A stretch of 64,000 nucleotides of DNA from DLKC01 sp002478885 (GTDB lineage Bacteria > Bacteroidota > Bacteroidia > Chitinophagales > Chitinophagaceae), in the NCBI GenBank assembly GCA_046329585.1, contig JAXLUI010000002.1, positions 248,001-312,000 of the forward strand, read 5' to 3'. The position numbers were made by a program, and so were the translations under genes. A model generated the notes under the pieces. It was not told the DNA's origin, made no database searches, and worked only from the letters and a program-made list of their open reading frames with translations. Each line of letters opens with the position of its first letter. Within the stretch, counting starts at the first letter, position 1. Positions 7,470 to 15,691 of this stretch are shown piece after piece.

Positions 7470-8666
7470 ATGAGCAAGTTTTCCAACCACAATTTCGCCG
7501 GCCAAAAAGCATTGATTCGTGTTGACTTTAACGTGCCGCTTGACAAGCAAACCCAGGCCATTACTGACGATACGCGTATGCGTGCCGCAGTACCCACCAT
7601 TCAAAAGATTCTTGCCGATGGTGGCAGTGTAATCCTGATGAGCCACCTTGGCCGCCCAAAAGAAGGCCCTGAAGCAAAATATAGCCTTAAGCACCTCGTA
7701 AGCCATTTGTCAGAATTACTTGGTGGTGCAACCGTGCTCTTCGCCGATGATTGTATTGGAGAGCAGGCATTCCTTACCGCCTCCATGCTAAAACCAGGCG
7801 AAGTGTTGTTGCTTGAAAATCTGCGCTTTTACAAACAGGAAGAAAAAGGCGATGAAGGCTTCGCTGAAAAATTATCAAAGCTTGGCGATGTATATATCAA
7901 CGATGCTTTTGGCACAGCGCACCGGGCCCATGCCTCCACAGCTGTGATCGCCAAATATTTTGATGCGGACCATAAAATGTTTGGCCTGCTGATGGAAGGC
8001 GAAGTGAGCAGCGCTGAAAAAGTATTACACAAAGCAGAAAAACCTTTTACCGCGATCATTGGCGGCGCCAAGGTTTCAGACAAAATACTCATCATAGAAA
8101 ACCTCCTTGAAAGAGCCACGGATATAATCATCGGTGGCGGTATGGCTTATACTTTCTTTAAAGCGCAGGGTGGGCATATCGGCAACTCCCTTTGTGAAGA
8201 AGACCGCATTGATACTGCTTTGGAAATACTGAAAAAAGCAGAGGAGAAAGGTGTTTGTATACACCTGCCTTCTGATTCTATCATTGCGGACAAGTTTGCT
8301 GCAGATGCCAACACATCATCAGCGCCAAGCAATAATATACCCGAAGGGTGGATGGGACTTGATATTGCTGAACATGCATCAGAACAATTCAGCAACGTGA
8401 TCAAACGCTCCAAAACAATCTTATGGAACGGCCCTATGGGTGTTTTTGAAATGAGTAAATTTCAGCATGGTACAAAAGCAGTGGCTACCGCAGTAGCTGA
8501 GGCTACGCAGGATGGCGCGTTCTCACTTGTTGGTGGTGGTGACAGTGTCGCCGCAGTTAACCAGTTTGGTTATACCGACAAAGTGAGTTATGTAAGCACA
8601 GGTGGCGGAGCAATGCTTGAATACTTTGAAGGAAAGGTATTGCCCGGTATCGCCGCAATTCAGTAA
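7470..8666 (+). CDS. pgk: Phosphoglycerate kinase
   Basis: A 398-residue protein of standard length. The N-terminal substrate domain shows RVDFNVPLD (about residues 16-24) and SHLGRPK (about 58-64). ILWNGPMGVFE and the nucleotide-binding GGGDSVAAV lie in the C-terminal domain. It transfers phosphate from 1,3-bisphosphoglycerate to ADP, making ATP and 3-phosphoglycerate in the cytoplasm. It directly follows gap, matching a common glycolytic pairing. Confidence 0.97.
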   Translation: MSKFSNHNFAGQKALIRVDFNVPLDKQTQAITDDTRMRAAVPTIQKILADGGSVILMSHLGRPKEGPEAKYSLKHLVSHLSELLGGATVLFADDCIGEQAFLTASMLKPGEVLLLENLRFYKQEEKGDEGFAEKLSKLGDVYINDAFGTAHRAHASTAVIAKYFDADHKMFGLLMEGEVSSAEKVLHKAEKPFTAIIGGAKVSDKILIIENLLERATDIIIGGGMAYTFFKAQGGHIGNSLCEEDRIDTALEILKKAEEKGVCIHLPSDSIIADKFAADANTSSAPSNNIPEGWMGLDIAEHASEQFSNVIKRSKTILWNGPMGVFEMSKFQHGTKAVATAVAEATQDGAFSLVGGGDSVAAVNQFGYTDKVSYVSTGGGAMLEYFEGKVLPGIAAIQ

Positions 8667-8779
8667 AGCTTTTTGACTGTTCACGCGATCGATTGATCGT
8701 TTAGTACATATTTGGATTTTCAGAGCCGCCAGCCGGAATTATTTTGCACAAAAATTATTAACCACAAAACAGTTAACCT

Positions 8780-9307
8780 ATGTGCAGGATTTTTATGCTG
8801 GCGGCTTTATTTATATCTGTAGCTGCCTTTTCACAAAACGACAAGATCTCGCTTCATAGCGGGAAGGTAATCGAAGGCAATGTTGTTCGCGTTGGCGAAT
8901 TCACCGTAGTATTCAAATACGTTAGTGAAGATGCTGAGCAAACCGTAAGCAAGTATGCCGTATCAAAAATTACTTATGGAAAGAGTGGCCGGGAAGAGCA
9001 GGTTTCGGAAAAGATAATAGTAAATTCTAAAGACGACTGGGAGAAAGTGGTAATGCTTGTTGACAAAAGCGAGGCTGCAGGCCTTACAAAAGCGGAGGAA
9101 GTGAAAGGCAAAACCTCGTTGATCAACTATAGGACGGCAGCGGGCAGCAACGCCAAAGCGGAAAAAGACCTCAAACAAAAAGCTGCTGAAAAAGGCTGCT
9201 CCTTTATTTTGCTAACTACAGATAAAGACGCAAACCTGGGTGGCGACAACGGGCAGGGGCTAGGCGGAACACAGACAATAAAGGCAGGTGTTGCCTACCG
9301 GTACTGA
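8780..9307 (+). CDS. Secreted hypothetical protein
   Basis: A 175-residue protein beginning with a signal peptide (MCRIFMLAALFISVAAFSQ). The mature part starts with a short beta-rich segment, ISLHSGKVIEGNVVRVGE, of the type seen in small SH3/Sm-like periplasmic proteins that sense or scaffold. A charged region and a Gly-rich stretch (NLGGDNGQGLGG) precede the end. I do not recognise a named family. A strong terminator follows at 9327, so it is probably a monocistron. Confidence 0.7.
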   Translation: MCRIFMLAALFISVAAFSQNDKISLHSGKVIEGNVVRVGEFTVVFKYVSEDAEQTVSKYAVSKITYGKSGREEQVSEKIIVNSKDDWEKVVMLVDKSEAAGLTKAEEVKGKTSLINYRTAAGSNAKAEKDLKQKAAEKGCSFILLTTDKDANLGGDNGQGLGGTQTIKAGVAYRY

Positions 9308-9326
9308 CAGCATTTGATATAACAGT

Positions 9327-9357
9327 AAAGGATAGCGGGCAGCTATCCTTTTTGTTT
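9327..9357 (+). terminator. Rho-independent terminator
   Basis: AAGGATAGC pairs with GCTATCCTT around loop GGGCA, followed by TTTTTG. It ends the secreted hypothetical gene. The rest of the gap to 9558 shows nothing I can name. Confidence 0.85.
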
Positions 9358-9558
9358 TCCGGAAGGCAGGCTATTGCTACTGAATTGCGCAGCGGATGAT
9401 GTAATAAAAGACACGCCAGGGCAAAATAAATAATATGTACAGCAACTGTAAGAAACTAAACATTCTAACTACCAATGATTAATGTCGCTGAATTCAAAAA
9501 TTAAACTACTTTAGAGTATCACTGACAAATCATTTATTAGCAATCAAATATTGTAATC

Positions 9559-10152
9559 ATGAAAACGAAAAGCCTTGGATTAATTGTTGTTGTAGCCGTT
9601 TTACTTGTATTGGGTGGCTGCGGCTGCAGCAGTTATAATGGCCTGGTAAGAGGTGACCAGGATGTAAAGAAAGTATGGAGCAATGTTGAGACCAATTATC
9701 AACGCAGGACAGACCTGTACAACAGTGTTATTAAAACCATAGAGGGGTCTGCCAATTTTGAAAAATCCACACTAAAAGAAGTGCTGGAAGCAAGGGCAAA
9801 AGCAACAAGTGTAACGGTTGACATAAACGACCCCGCCTCTTTGGAGAAGTTTCAACAGGCACAGGGGCAATTGCAGGGCGCTTTCAGCCGGTTGATGGCT
9901 GTTGCTGAAGCTTACCCGGATCTGAAGACAACAAAAGCTTTCCAGGATTTCCAGGCACAAATAGAAGGAACTGAAAATCGCATAAATATTGCAAGAAAGG
10001 ACTACAACACTTCAGTGAATAGTTACAACCTGCAGGTTAAAACATTCCCGAACAACATTTTTGCCGGTATGTTTGGATTTAAAGAAAAATCTTACTACCA
10101 GGCCGATGCCGGAAGTGAAAAAGCTCCCGATATTCAGTTCAACATAAAATAA
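9559..10152 (+). CDS. LemA family protein
   Basis: Encodes 197 residues. The N terminus is a lipoprotein-like signal ending in LGGC at about residue 20. The rest is alpha-helical LemA sequence, with YNGLVRGDQDVKKVWSNVETNYQRR near residues 25-50 and a coiled-coil-like middle. LemA proteins are membrane-anchored with the helical domain usually outside the membrane; their function is not settled. The two genes downstream encode TPM domains, a very common partnership. The spacing to the next gene is 11 nt, supporting one operon. Confidence 0.9.
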   Translation: MKTKSLGLIVVVAVLLVLGGCGCSSYNGLVRGDQDVKKVWSNVETNYQRRTDLYNSVIKTIEGSANFEKSTLKEVLEARAKATSVTVDINDPASLEKFQQAQGQLQGAFSRLMAVAEAYPDLKTTKAFQDFQAQIEGTENRINIARKDYNTSVNSYNLQVKTFPNNIFAGMFGFKEKSYYQADAGSEKAPDIQFNIK

Positions 10153-10163
10153 TTACCCGGACT

Positions 10164-10625
10164 ATGTTCTCCTTTTTCAAAAGACCAGCAGATGATTTCT
10201 TTTCTACTCCTGAAAAAGAAGAGATACTCGCTGCCGTAAAACAAGCAGAGCTTAATACCAGCGGAGAAGTGCGGGTTTATATAGAACATCGTTGCCGTTT
10301 TGTGGATCCTATTGACCGTGCAGCGGAAGTGTTTTATAGTCTTAAGATGGAGCAGACCGTCAACAGGAATGGCGTGCTTGTTTATGTAGCAGTAAAAGAC
10401 CGGCAACTCGCCATATTTGCAGACGAGGGCATCTTTCAGAAAGCCGGCGCCGATTTCTGGAAAAAGGAAGTACAGCAAATGTTGCGTGCTTTTAATAAAG
10501 AAAATTACGCTTTGGGTATTGCAACAACGGTTAAGCAAATTGGGGAAGTGTTATCGATCAACTTTCCCTATGAAGCCGGCACCGATAAGAATGAACTTCC
10601 CGACGATATTGTTTTTGGAAAATAA
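10164..10625 (+). CDS. TPM-domain protein, no signal peptide
   Basis: The 153 residues form almost entirely one TPM domain (TLP18.3/Psb32/MOLO-1), with core features TSGEVRVYIEHRC, NGVLVYVAVKDRQLAIFADEGIF and a final helix. There is no signal peptide or transmembrane segment, so it may be cytoplasmic or peripheral. TPM domains are linked to membrane protein maintenance and weak phosphatase activity. It is the middle gene of the lemA-TPM-TPM operon, 44 nt before the next gene. Confidence 0.88.
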   Translation: MFSFFKRPADDFFSTPEKEEILAAVKQAELNTSGEVRVYIEHRCRFVDPIDRAAEVFYSLKMEQTVNRNGVLVYVAVKDRQLAIFADEGIFQKAGADFWKKEVQQMLRAFNKENYALGIATTVKQIGEVLSINFPYEAGTDKNELPDDIVFGK

Positions 10626-10669
10626 TTTCTTTTACAAGTCCTGCAGCAGCAGGACTTCTTTCTTACAAA

Positions 10670-11461
10670 ATGAAATCACTTTTATCTTTCCTGTTATGTA
10701 TTGCTGTAACCAGCGCAGTATTTTCCCAGAAAATATTGCCCAGGCCTAACTCGCCCCGGCTGGTGAATGATGAAGCGCATGTGCTTAGTCCCGAGCAGGT
10801 TGGCATACTCGAAGAAAGGCTTGTTGCATTGGACGACAGCACTTCTAACCAGATAGCCATTGTAACCATTCCAACGCTGGATGATTACCCTATTGAAGAT
10901 TATGCGGTGGCGCTTTTTCGCAGTTGGGGCATTGGCACTAAAAAGAACAACAATGGTGTTTTAGTGCTTGTTGCAGTCAATGACCATAAGATGCGCATTG
11001 AGGTCGGCTATGGGTTGGAGGGTGCGATACCTGATGTTATTGCCCACGATATTATTGACAATGATCTTGCTCCCAACTTCAGGAATGGCGATTATTACCG
11101 GGGTTTTGACGAAGCCATTACTTCATTAGGGAAGGCCGCAGCCGGTGAATACAGCGAGGCAAGAAAGAGAAAGAATGATGACGGCGGCGGCGGATCGATC
11201 CTTGTATTTATTGTGGTGCTTTTTGTGGTACTCATGATCGTTGGCCGTGGACGCGGTGGCGGGCGCGGCGGTGGCGGCATGGTAAGCCGCAGAGGATATA
11301 ACAGCCTGTTATGGCCACTTATCTTCAGCAATCTCGGCGGTGGCCGCGGAGGCGGTAGTGGCTGGGGCGGCGGAGGTGGTGGTGGCTTTGGTGGCGGAGG
11401 CGGTTTCGGAGGTTTCGGTGGAGGCGGCAGTGGCGGAGGTGGCGCCAGTGGTGGCTGGTAA
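10670..11461 (+). CDS. TPM-domain membrane protein with Gly-rich tail (YgcG-like)
   Basis: Encodes 263 residues. It has a signal peptide (about 1-20), a TPM domain (about 25-160) with LVNDEAHVLSPEQ and the typical GYGLEGAIPD motif, one transmembrane helix near 180-195 (ILVFIVVLFVVLMIVG), then a tail of Gly/Ser/Arg low complexity ending SGGW. This matches YgcG-like proteins, anchored with the TPM domain outside. The Gly-rich DNA gives long false reading frames on the other strand. It is the last gene of the lemA operon, with a terminator 30 nt downstream. Confidence 0.9.
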   Translation: MKSLLSFLLCIAVTSAVFSQKILPRPNSPRLVNDEAHVLSPEQVGILEERLVALDDSTSNQIAIVTIPTLDDYPIEDYAVALFRSWGIGTKKNNNGVLVLVAVNDHKMRIEVGYGLEGAIPDVIAHDIIDNDLAPNFRNGDYYRGFDEAITSLGKAAAGEYSEARKRKNDDGGGGSILVFIVVLFVVLMIVGRGRGGGRGGGGMVSRRGYNSLLWPLIFSNLGGGRGGGSGWGGGGGGGFGGGGGFGGFGGGGSGGGGASGGW

Positions 11462-11490
11462 TGCTATTTATCCTAACACGTATAAACACA

Positions 11491-11517
11491 AGCCGGGTTC
11501 GAAAACCCGGCTTTTTT
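11491..11517 (+). terminator. Rho-independent terminator of the lemA operon
   Basis: AGCCGGGTT pairs with AACCCGGCT around CGAA, followed by T6. The perfect stem lies between convergent operons. Confidence 0.92.
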
Positions 11518-11535
11518 ATGATAGTATACCTTAAA

Positions 11536-11916
11536 TCAGTTGTGGAGCATTTTACTGTCATCGTCTGCGGAATCGGACAGAACGATATCGTCTTTATCAA
11601 ACAGCCAGTTTTTAAAATGATATTTCAGGTAAACAGCACGGCCGATTGAATCCTTATAATCTACCTGCATTTCAAATGTATAGTTGCCGTTATAGCTAAT
11701 CCACTTATCACCATTGGAATGCCATTTGCTGGTGTCGGAATTCGGGTCGCCGAGATAATACAAATATTCGCTTCTTCTATGACCCGATTTTACCGCACGC
11801 CACTTTAAAGGTGTCATCACTGCGGCGGACCTGGGGAAAACAAAAAACCATGCAAATGCATACACAAGCGCAAACAGTATACAAACAGTCATGGTGATGA
11901 TCGTCCATTTTTTCAT
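11536..11916 (-). CDS. Small membrane-anchored hypothetical protein
   Basis: A 126-residue protein with one N-terminal membrane helix (MKKWTIITMTVCILFALVYAFAWFF) and a soluble polar domain rich in Trp and Tyr (SKWHSNGDKWISYNGNYTF). It has no lipobox and no motif I can name. The start overlaps the stop of the monooxygenase gene by 4 nt (11913-11916), so it is the last gene of the coaE operon. Confidence 0.7.
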   Translation of the reverse strand: MKKWTIITMTVCILFALVYAFAWFFVFPRSAAVMTPLKWRAVKSGHRRSEYLYYLGDPNSDTSKWHSNGDKWISYNGNYTFEMQVDYKDSIGRAVYLKYHFKNWLFDKDDIVLSDSADDDSKMLHN

Positions 11917-12239
11917 ATGCTTTCTTTTTCGAACCCGTAGTCACGTTCTACCAGGCAAATGCGGGTTTTGTATTGTGTGTACCATTTCGCGCGGCCAAAT
12001 CGCTGTGCCATCAAATGGTCGCTGTTTTTTTTCCAGTTGCTGATGGCTTCCAGGCTTTGCCAGTAAGACACGGTAATACCCGTTCCATCTCTTGCAGATT
12101 CGTGGCCAAGATACCCGGGCTGCTGTTCAGCGAGGGCCACCATATTATCTGCCATATTCCCGTAGCCCTCATCAACAGCTGTTCTGAGTGAAGTAAAAAT
12201 AACGGCGTAATAAGGAGGTTTTGGCGTGTTTGCAATCAT
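11913..12239 (-). CDS. Antibiotic biosynthesis monooxygenase (ABM) domain protein
   Basis: The 108 residues form a ferredoxin-like dimeric ABM fold: PPYYAVIFTSLRT, MVALAEQQPGYLGHESARDG and the ISYWQSLEAISNWKKNSDH-type helix. The set is characteristic of small cofactor-free oxygenases and heme-handling enzymes, but many members have no known reaction. Cytoplasmic. Both ends overlap neighbours by 4 nt, showing translational coupling with the cupin and the small membrane protein. Confidence 0.85.
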   Translation of the reverse strand: MIANTPKPPYYAVIFTSLRTAVDEGYGNMADNMVALAEQQPGYLGHESARDGTGITVSYWQSLEAISNWKKNSDHLMAQRFGRAKWYTQYKTRICLVERDYGFEKESI

Positions 12240-12595
12240 ATAATGTCAAGTTCATTTTTGGTGAATTCGTTGTTCGTATTACCGGTGTTCAGCGTTGCAG
12301 CCGGTTCAAACAACATTACCCAAACTTCTTCGGCTGCATTCGGGCGATGCTCCACTCCTTTTGGCACCACCAGGAAATCACCTTCCTCCAGCAATATATT
12401 TTTGTCACGCAGCTCCATCATAAAACTGCCTTTAAATACATAGAACATTTCATCTTCCTGCTCATGATGGTGCCAGACAAAGGGGCCTTTGAATTTTACC
12501 AGCTTTACCTGTTGCCCGTTTAATTCACCCGCAATTTTTGGTGACCAGTATTCGGTGATCAATGCAAACTTTTCTGCAAGGGTAACTTTGTTCAT
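12236..12595 (-). CDS. Cupin-domain protein
   Basis: A single cupin of 119 residues. Motif 1 reads VWHHHEQEDEMFYVFKG (about residues 40-56), giving two His and a Glu as metal ligands. Motif 2 includes LVVPKGVEHRPNA with the third His. The fold usually holds a divalent metal; the substrate is unknown. It overlaps coaE by 4 nt upstream and the ABM gene by 4 nt downstream. Confidence 0.87.
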   Translation of the reverse strand: MNKVTLAEKFALITEYWSPKIAGELNGQQVKLVKFKGPFVWHHHEQEDEMFYVFKGSFMMELRDKNILLEEGDFLVVPKGVEHRPNAAEEVWVMLFEPAATLNTGNTNNEFTKNELDII

Positions 12596-13188
12596 GCAGG
12601 CTTTTTGAGTGTAAGTAATTTTTCATGCAACGCCACTACTTGTGGAATCAGCAGTTCCTGTTCATCGTTGATGAGCACAAAATCGCAGAGTTTCATTTTC
12701 ATTGACTCGTCAAGCTGCTTATCCATGCGGGCAAGCACTTCATCCCGGGTAATTTTATCCCGGTGCATTACGCGTTGTATCCTTATGTGCTGTGGTGCCG
12801 TAACGCCGATAATATAATCAAGACCTGCCGCCGCGCCGGATTCAAACATTAACGCGGCTTCTTTTATTACGTAAGCACCTGTTTGTTTTGCAAACCACTC
12901 GTCTGCCATGGCAATGGTTGCAGGATGCACCATCGCATTCAGTTGCTCCAGTTTACCGGGATCATTGAACACGATACCGGCAATGTATTTGCGGTTCAGG
13001 ATGTTGTTTGTATAGGACTCTTCCCCAAATGCAGCAATGATATTCTTTCTCAGCGTTTCATTTTCATTCATCACGTCCCTGGCGGCACTGTCTGCATCAA
13101 ATACAGGAATGCCCAATGTGCTGAAAACCTTTGCTGCCGTGGTTTTACCGCTACCAATACCGCCTGTTAACCCTATTTTTAATGCCAT
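12592..13188 (-). CDS. coaE: Dephospho-CoA kinase
   Basis: Encodes 198 residues from the ATG at 13188; the frame extends 24 nt further but MALKIGLTGGIGSGKTT is the expected N terminus. The P-loop GGIGSGKT is at residues 8-15 and the DADSAAR substrate segment near 31-37. It phosphorylates the ribose 3'-OH of dephospho-CoA with ATP, the last step of coenzyme A synthesis. It is the first gene of a four-gene operon in which every junction is a 4-nt ATGA overlap, so the downstream cupin and ABM genes depend on its translation. Confidence 0.95.
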   Translation of the reverse strand: MALKIGLTGGIGSGKTTAAKVFSTLGIPVFDADSAARDVMNENETLRKNIIAAFGEESYTNNILNRKYIAGIVFNDPGKLEQLNAMVHPATIAMADEWFAKQTGAYVIKEAALMFESGAAAGLDYIIGVTAPQHIRIQRVMHRDKITRDEVLARMDKQLDESMKMKLCDFVLINDEQELLIPQVVALHEKLLTLKKPA

Positions 13189-13229
13189 TGCTGTTTGAAT
13201 TGTACCCTTCAAATTTGAGGAAATATTTT

Positions 13230-13378
13230 TGTATGGACCCGGCTTTTATACAGGTGGCAGCATCGTTGCGTCGCACCCTTCTGCTGCAGCGCTTCTCCGG
13301 GCTTTAAGCTGCAGGCTGTGAAGCAATCTCATTGCAGCAGCGCATAGCACAATCCCGTGTGTACGGGACTATGAAATA
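13230..13378 (+). repeat. Family A repeat with adjoining hairpin
   Basis: The family A left part GACCCGGCTTTTATACAGGT and core CGTTGCGTCGCAC lie at about 13236-13276. A second part contains the hairpin CCCGT-gtgt-ACGGG near 13352-13366, resembling the central hairpins seen in other copies. It fills the gap between the coaE and hut operons. Confidence 0.65.
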
Positions 13379-13401
13379 ACATTGACGGAACCAAAGAAAG
13401 A

Positions 13402-14454
13402 TTAGAACATGGTGACGGCCTTTATAAAATCGCTGACGAGGTAACTGATGAGTTTGCCGGTATTGTCATCGGACCGGCCATCATTTAACTTTGTTGCACC
13501 TTCGCAAATGTGCAGGTAGGCGACCTTGGCGTCGCTTGCGGCGAAAGTGATAAACTGCCTTGCATGCAGCGGGGAAATGCCCGATGGGGTTGAAGCACTG
13601 CTGAGCGTGTGTTCAATGCTGTCCAGGTCGATTTCTATACCGCACCAGGCATCTTCTGTAAAACCGGTTGCATGCGCAACGGCCTGGATAAAGGATCGTT
13701 TTTCATGAATGAAAATGTCTTCGTATGTGATGACATCGAGAAACGGATCATTTACGATATCGATCCAGCAGTTCTGCGGAATATAGTTTTCGTGCAAGCC
13801 AACCACACAATATTTTTCGAGGTAGCCGTCTTCGTCGGCATAGCGAAATGCGTTGCCACTGTGGCGGCCCTCGAGCGGACGGTAGTCAGCATGCGCATCA
13901 AGATTGATGGCATTGATCTGTGCAAGTGCTGTTTTGCCGGCTTTGTACAAACCCTTGGCCGCGCCTTTGATACAACCGTAAGCATTGTTATGGCCGCCGC
14001 CAATTACCACCGGTATTTTGTCGTGCTGTGTAATTAATTTAACCGCATGTTCCACTTCATCGTCGATGGCGTTGATCGCATGGCGATAGGCCTCAATCTT
14101 TTCTTCGTCACTGCCGGCATTACGCTCTATGAGTGCCTCCATTTCTTCGAAATCGAAATGGCCCAGCATGAGTATGTTGCTGCCTTCGAGAAAATCGTTG
14201 CTCTGGATATTAAAGAAAGCCTGTAGAAAAGGGAACCACGCGGTGCCGGCACCACCCTTACCCAGGTTGGCTTTTACGCCCATGTCTTCGGGAATGCCGA
14301 GTATCACAAACTTTGCGGTTGATTCCTGGAGGGATTTTTCGAGGTCGTTTACATCGTTTACCACCTGAAGCCTTTCCCCCAGTTTGGTTTCAAAACGGCG
14401 AAGCCTGGTAAGAATAAGCAGGTCTTGTTTGTTGTATACTTTCAGATGGCGCAT
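13402..14454 (-). CDS. hutG: Ureohydrolase, probable formimidoylglutamase
   Basis: A 350-residue member of the arginase/agmatinase/formimidoylglutamase family. The manganese ligand motifs are present: GGGHNNAYG (about residues 153-161), NLDAHADYRP (about 189-198) and EIDLDSIE (about 275-282). HutG cleaves N-formimidoyl-glutamate to glutamate and formamide. The assignment rests on hutI lying two genes upstream in the same orientation; from motifs alone arginase or agmatinase is possible. Cytoplasmic. It is the last gene of the three-gene set. Confidence 0.8.
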   Translation of the reverse strand: MRHLKVYNKQDLLILTRLRRFETKLGERLQVVNDVNDLEKSLQESTAKFVILGIPEDMGVKANLGKGGAGTAWFPFLQAFFNIQSNDFLEGSNILMLGHFDFEEMEALIERNAGSDEEKIEAYRHAINAIDDEVEHAVKLITQHDKIPVVIGGGHNNAYGCIKGAAKGLYKAGKTALAQINAINLDAHADYRPLEGRHSGNAFRYADEDGYLEKYCVVGLHENYIPQNCWIDIVNDPFLDVITYEDIFIHEKRSFIQAVAHATGFTEDAWCGIEIDLDSIEHTLSSASTPSGISPLHARQFITFAASDAKVAYLHICEGATKLNDGRSDDNTGKLISYLVSDFIKAVTMF

Positions 14455-14466
14455 GACAGCAATTTT

Positions 14467-15681
14467 TTATTTGGATAATAATTCTTCTTCCACGATTTCA
14501 TTTCCTTTCTTTTTATAGAAGATCATTCCGAGCATCATAATAAAGCCTGAAACGAGGATCACAAAAAACAAAATGCCTTCGTTGAAATTCCTGAGTTGTA
14601 AGTTATCGGGTATTTTATAAAATAACAAAATAGTAATGAGCCCGCGTGGAATAAAAGCCACTTCGGGATAAATATTCTCTTTGAGAAAGAACTTGAGGTA
14701 CAGGAACCTTGCGACCAACAGGATCAGGACGATGGCTGACCCGGTGAGCAGTACATTCTGATCAGCCAGCGTAGAGAGATCCATAGAAAAGCCGAAGAGG
14801 ATAAAGAAGAAAGTGCGGATGAGAAAAGAGCTTTCGGCAGTAACCATGTGCAACAGGTGCGTTGCCTCCTGTACCTCCGCTGTTTTAAAGAATTTGGAGA
14901 TGCGCGGCAATTTTATCATCTGCCAGTTGTTCATGATGAGACCAAAAACAAGGATGATGATGAGTGAAGGCAGGTGCATCATTTTACCCCCCTCGTATAG
15001 TATGATGAGCAGGGAAAAAACCAGGAAGAATTTGATGTTGAGTTTAGACCTTGTGAGTATGAACAACAGCAGTATCGAAAATACCAGCGAAAGAACAATT
15101 GCAATGATGATATTCAGGAAAAATGAACCGATGGAAATAAGCGAGGTAACCTCGCCCGCCACAAAATAATTAAAGAACAGGATGCCCATGATATCAGAAA
15201 AGGATGCCTCATACACGAGAAATTCTTTCTTGTTTTCGGTGAGCGTGTGAATGCTTGGGATGACAATGGAGCCACTCATTATTGAAAGCGGAATGGCATA
15301 AACAACACAATTGATTAACGGCTCGTGCAGCCAGTAATACAGCGCCAGGCTAACACCGGCCGCGGAGAGCAACAATACAAAAAGCGCGGAGAAAAAAGAA
15401 TTGCGGATAAGGCTCACTTTTTCCTTCCCGAGCCTGAGGTCTAGCCCCGCTTCGAGTACGATCATGATAAGACCGGTAACGCCCAGCAGTTCGGTGATCT
15501 GCGGGGGTAAGGCAATATTCCAGTGTTCTGCATTTGCAATAAAGCGGAGAATAATACCCGAAGCAAGCAACAAGAGCACCGAAGGCACTTTGATGTACCG
15601 TGACAGCACAGAGAAAATGTAAGAAAGCACCACTACGGAACCCAGTATGATCAGCAACAATTCGGTTGATAAAGCTGGCAT
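14467..15681 (-). CDS. Monovalent cation:proton antiporter, CPA2-like
   Basis: Encodes 404 residues from the ATG at 15681; an in-frame start at 15702 would overlap hutI. There are about a dozen hydrophobic segments, including LLLIILGSVVVLSYIFSVLS at the N terminus and FPRGLI-type text near the end (AFIPRGLITILLF), as in Na+/H+ or K+/H+ exchangers. No C-terminal TrkA/RCK domain is seen, so it is shorter than KefB/C. Inner membrane. Its tight packing between hutI (10 nt away) and hutG (12 nt) suggests co-expression with histidine breakdown, with the linking logic unclear. Confidence 0.85.
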   Translation of the reverse strand: MPALSTELLLIILGSVVVLSYIFSVLSRYIKVPSVLLLLASGIILRFIANAEHWNIALPPQITELLGVTGLIMIVLEAGLDLRLGKEKVSLIRNSFFSALFVLLLSAAGVSLALYYWLHEPLINCVVYAIPLSIMSGSIVIPSIHTLTENKKEFLVYEASFSDIMGILFFNYFVAGEVTSLISIGSFFLNIIIAIVLSLVFSILLLFILTRSKLNIKFFLVFSLLIILYEGGKMMHLPSLIIILVFGLIMNNWQMIKLPRISKFFKTAEVQEATHLLHMVTAESSFLIRTFFFILFGFSMDLSTLADQNVLLTGSAIVLILLVARFLYLKFFLKENIYPEVAFIPRGLITILLFYKIPDNLQLRNFNEGILFFVILVSGFIMMLGMIFYKKKGNEIVEEELLSK

Positions 15682-15691
15682 GGTTGATTGT

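Noticed and set aside
11095..11600. Reverse-strand Arg/His- and Pro-rich proteins opposite the TPM gene
   Set aside because: They are shadows of the Gly-rich coding sequence on the plus strand.
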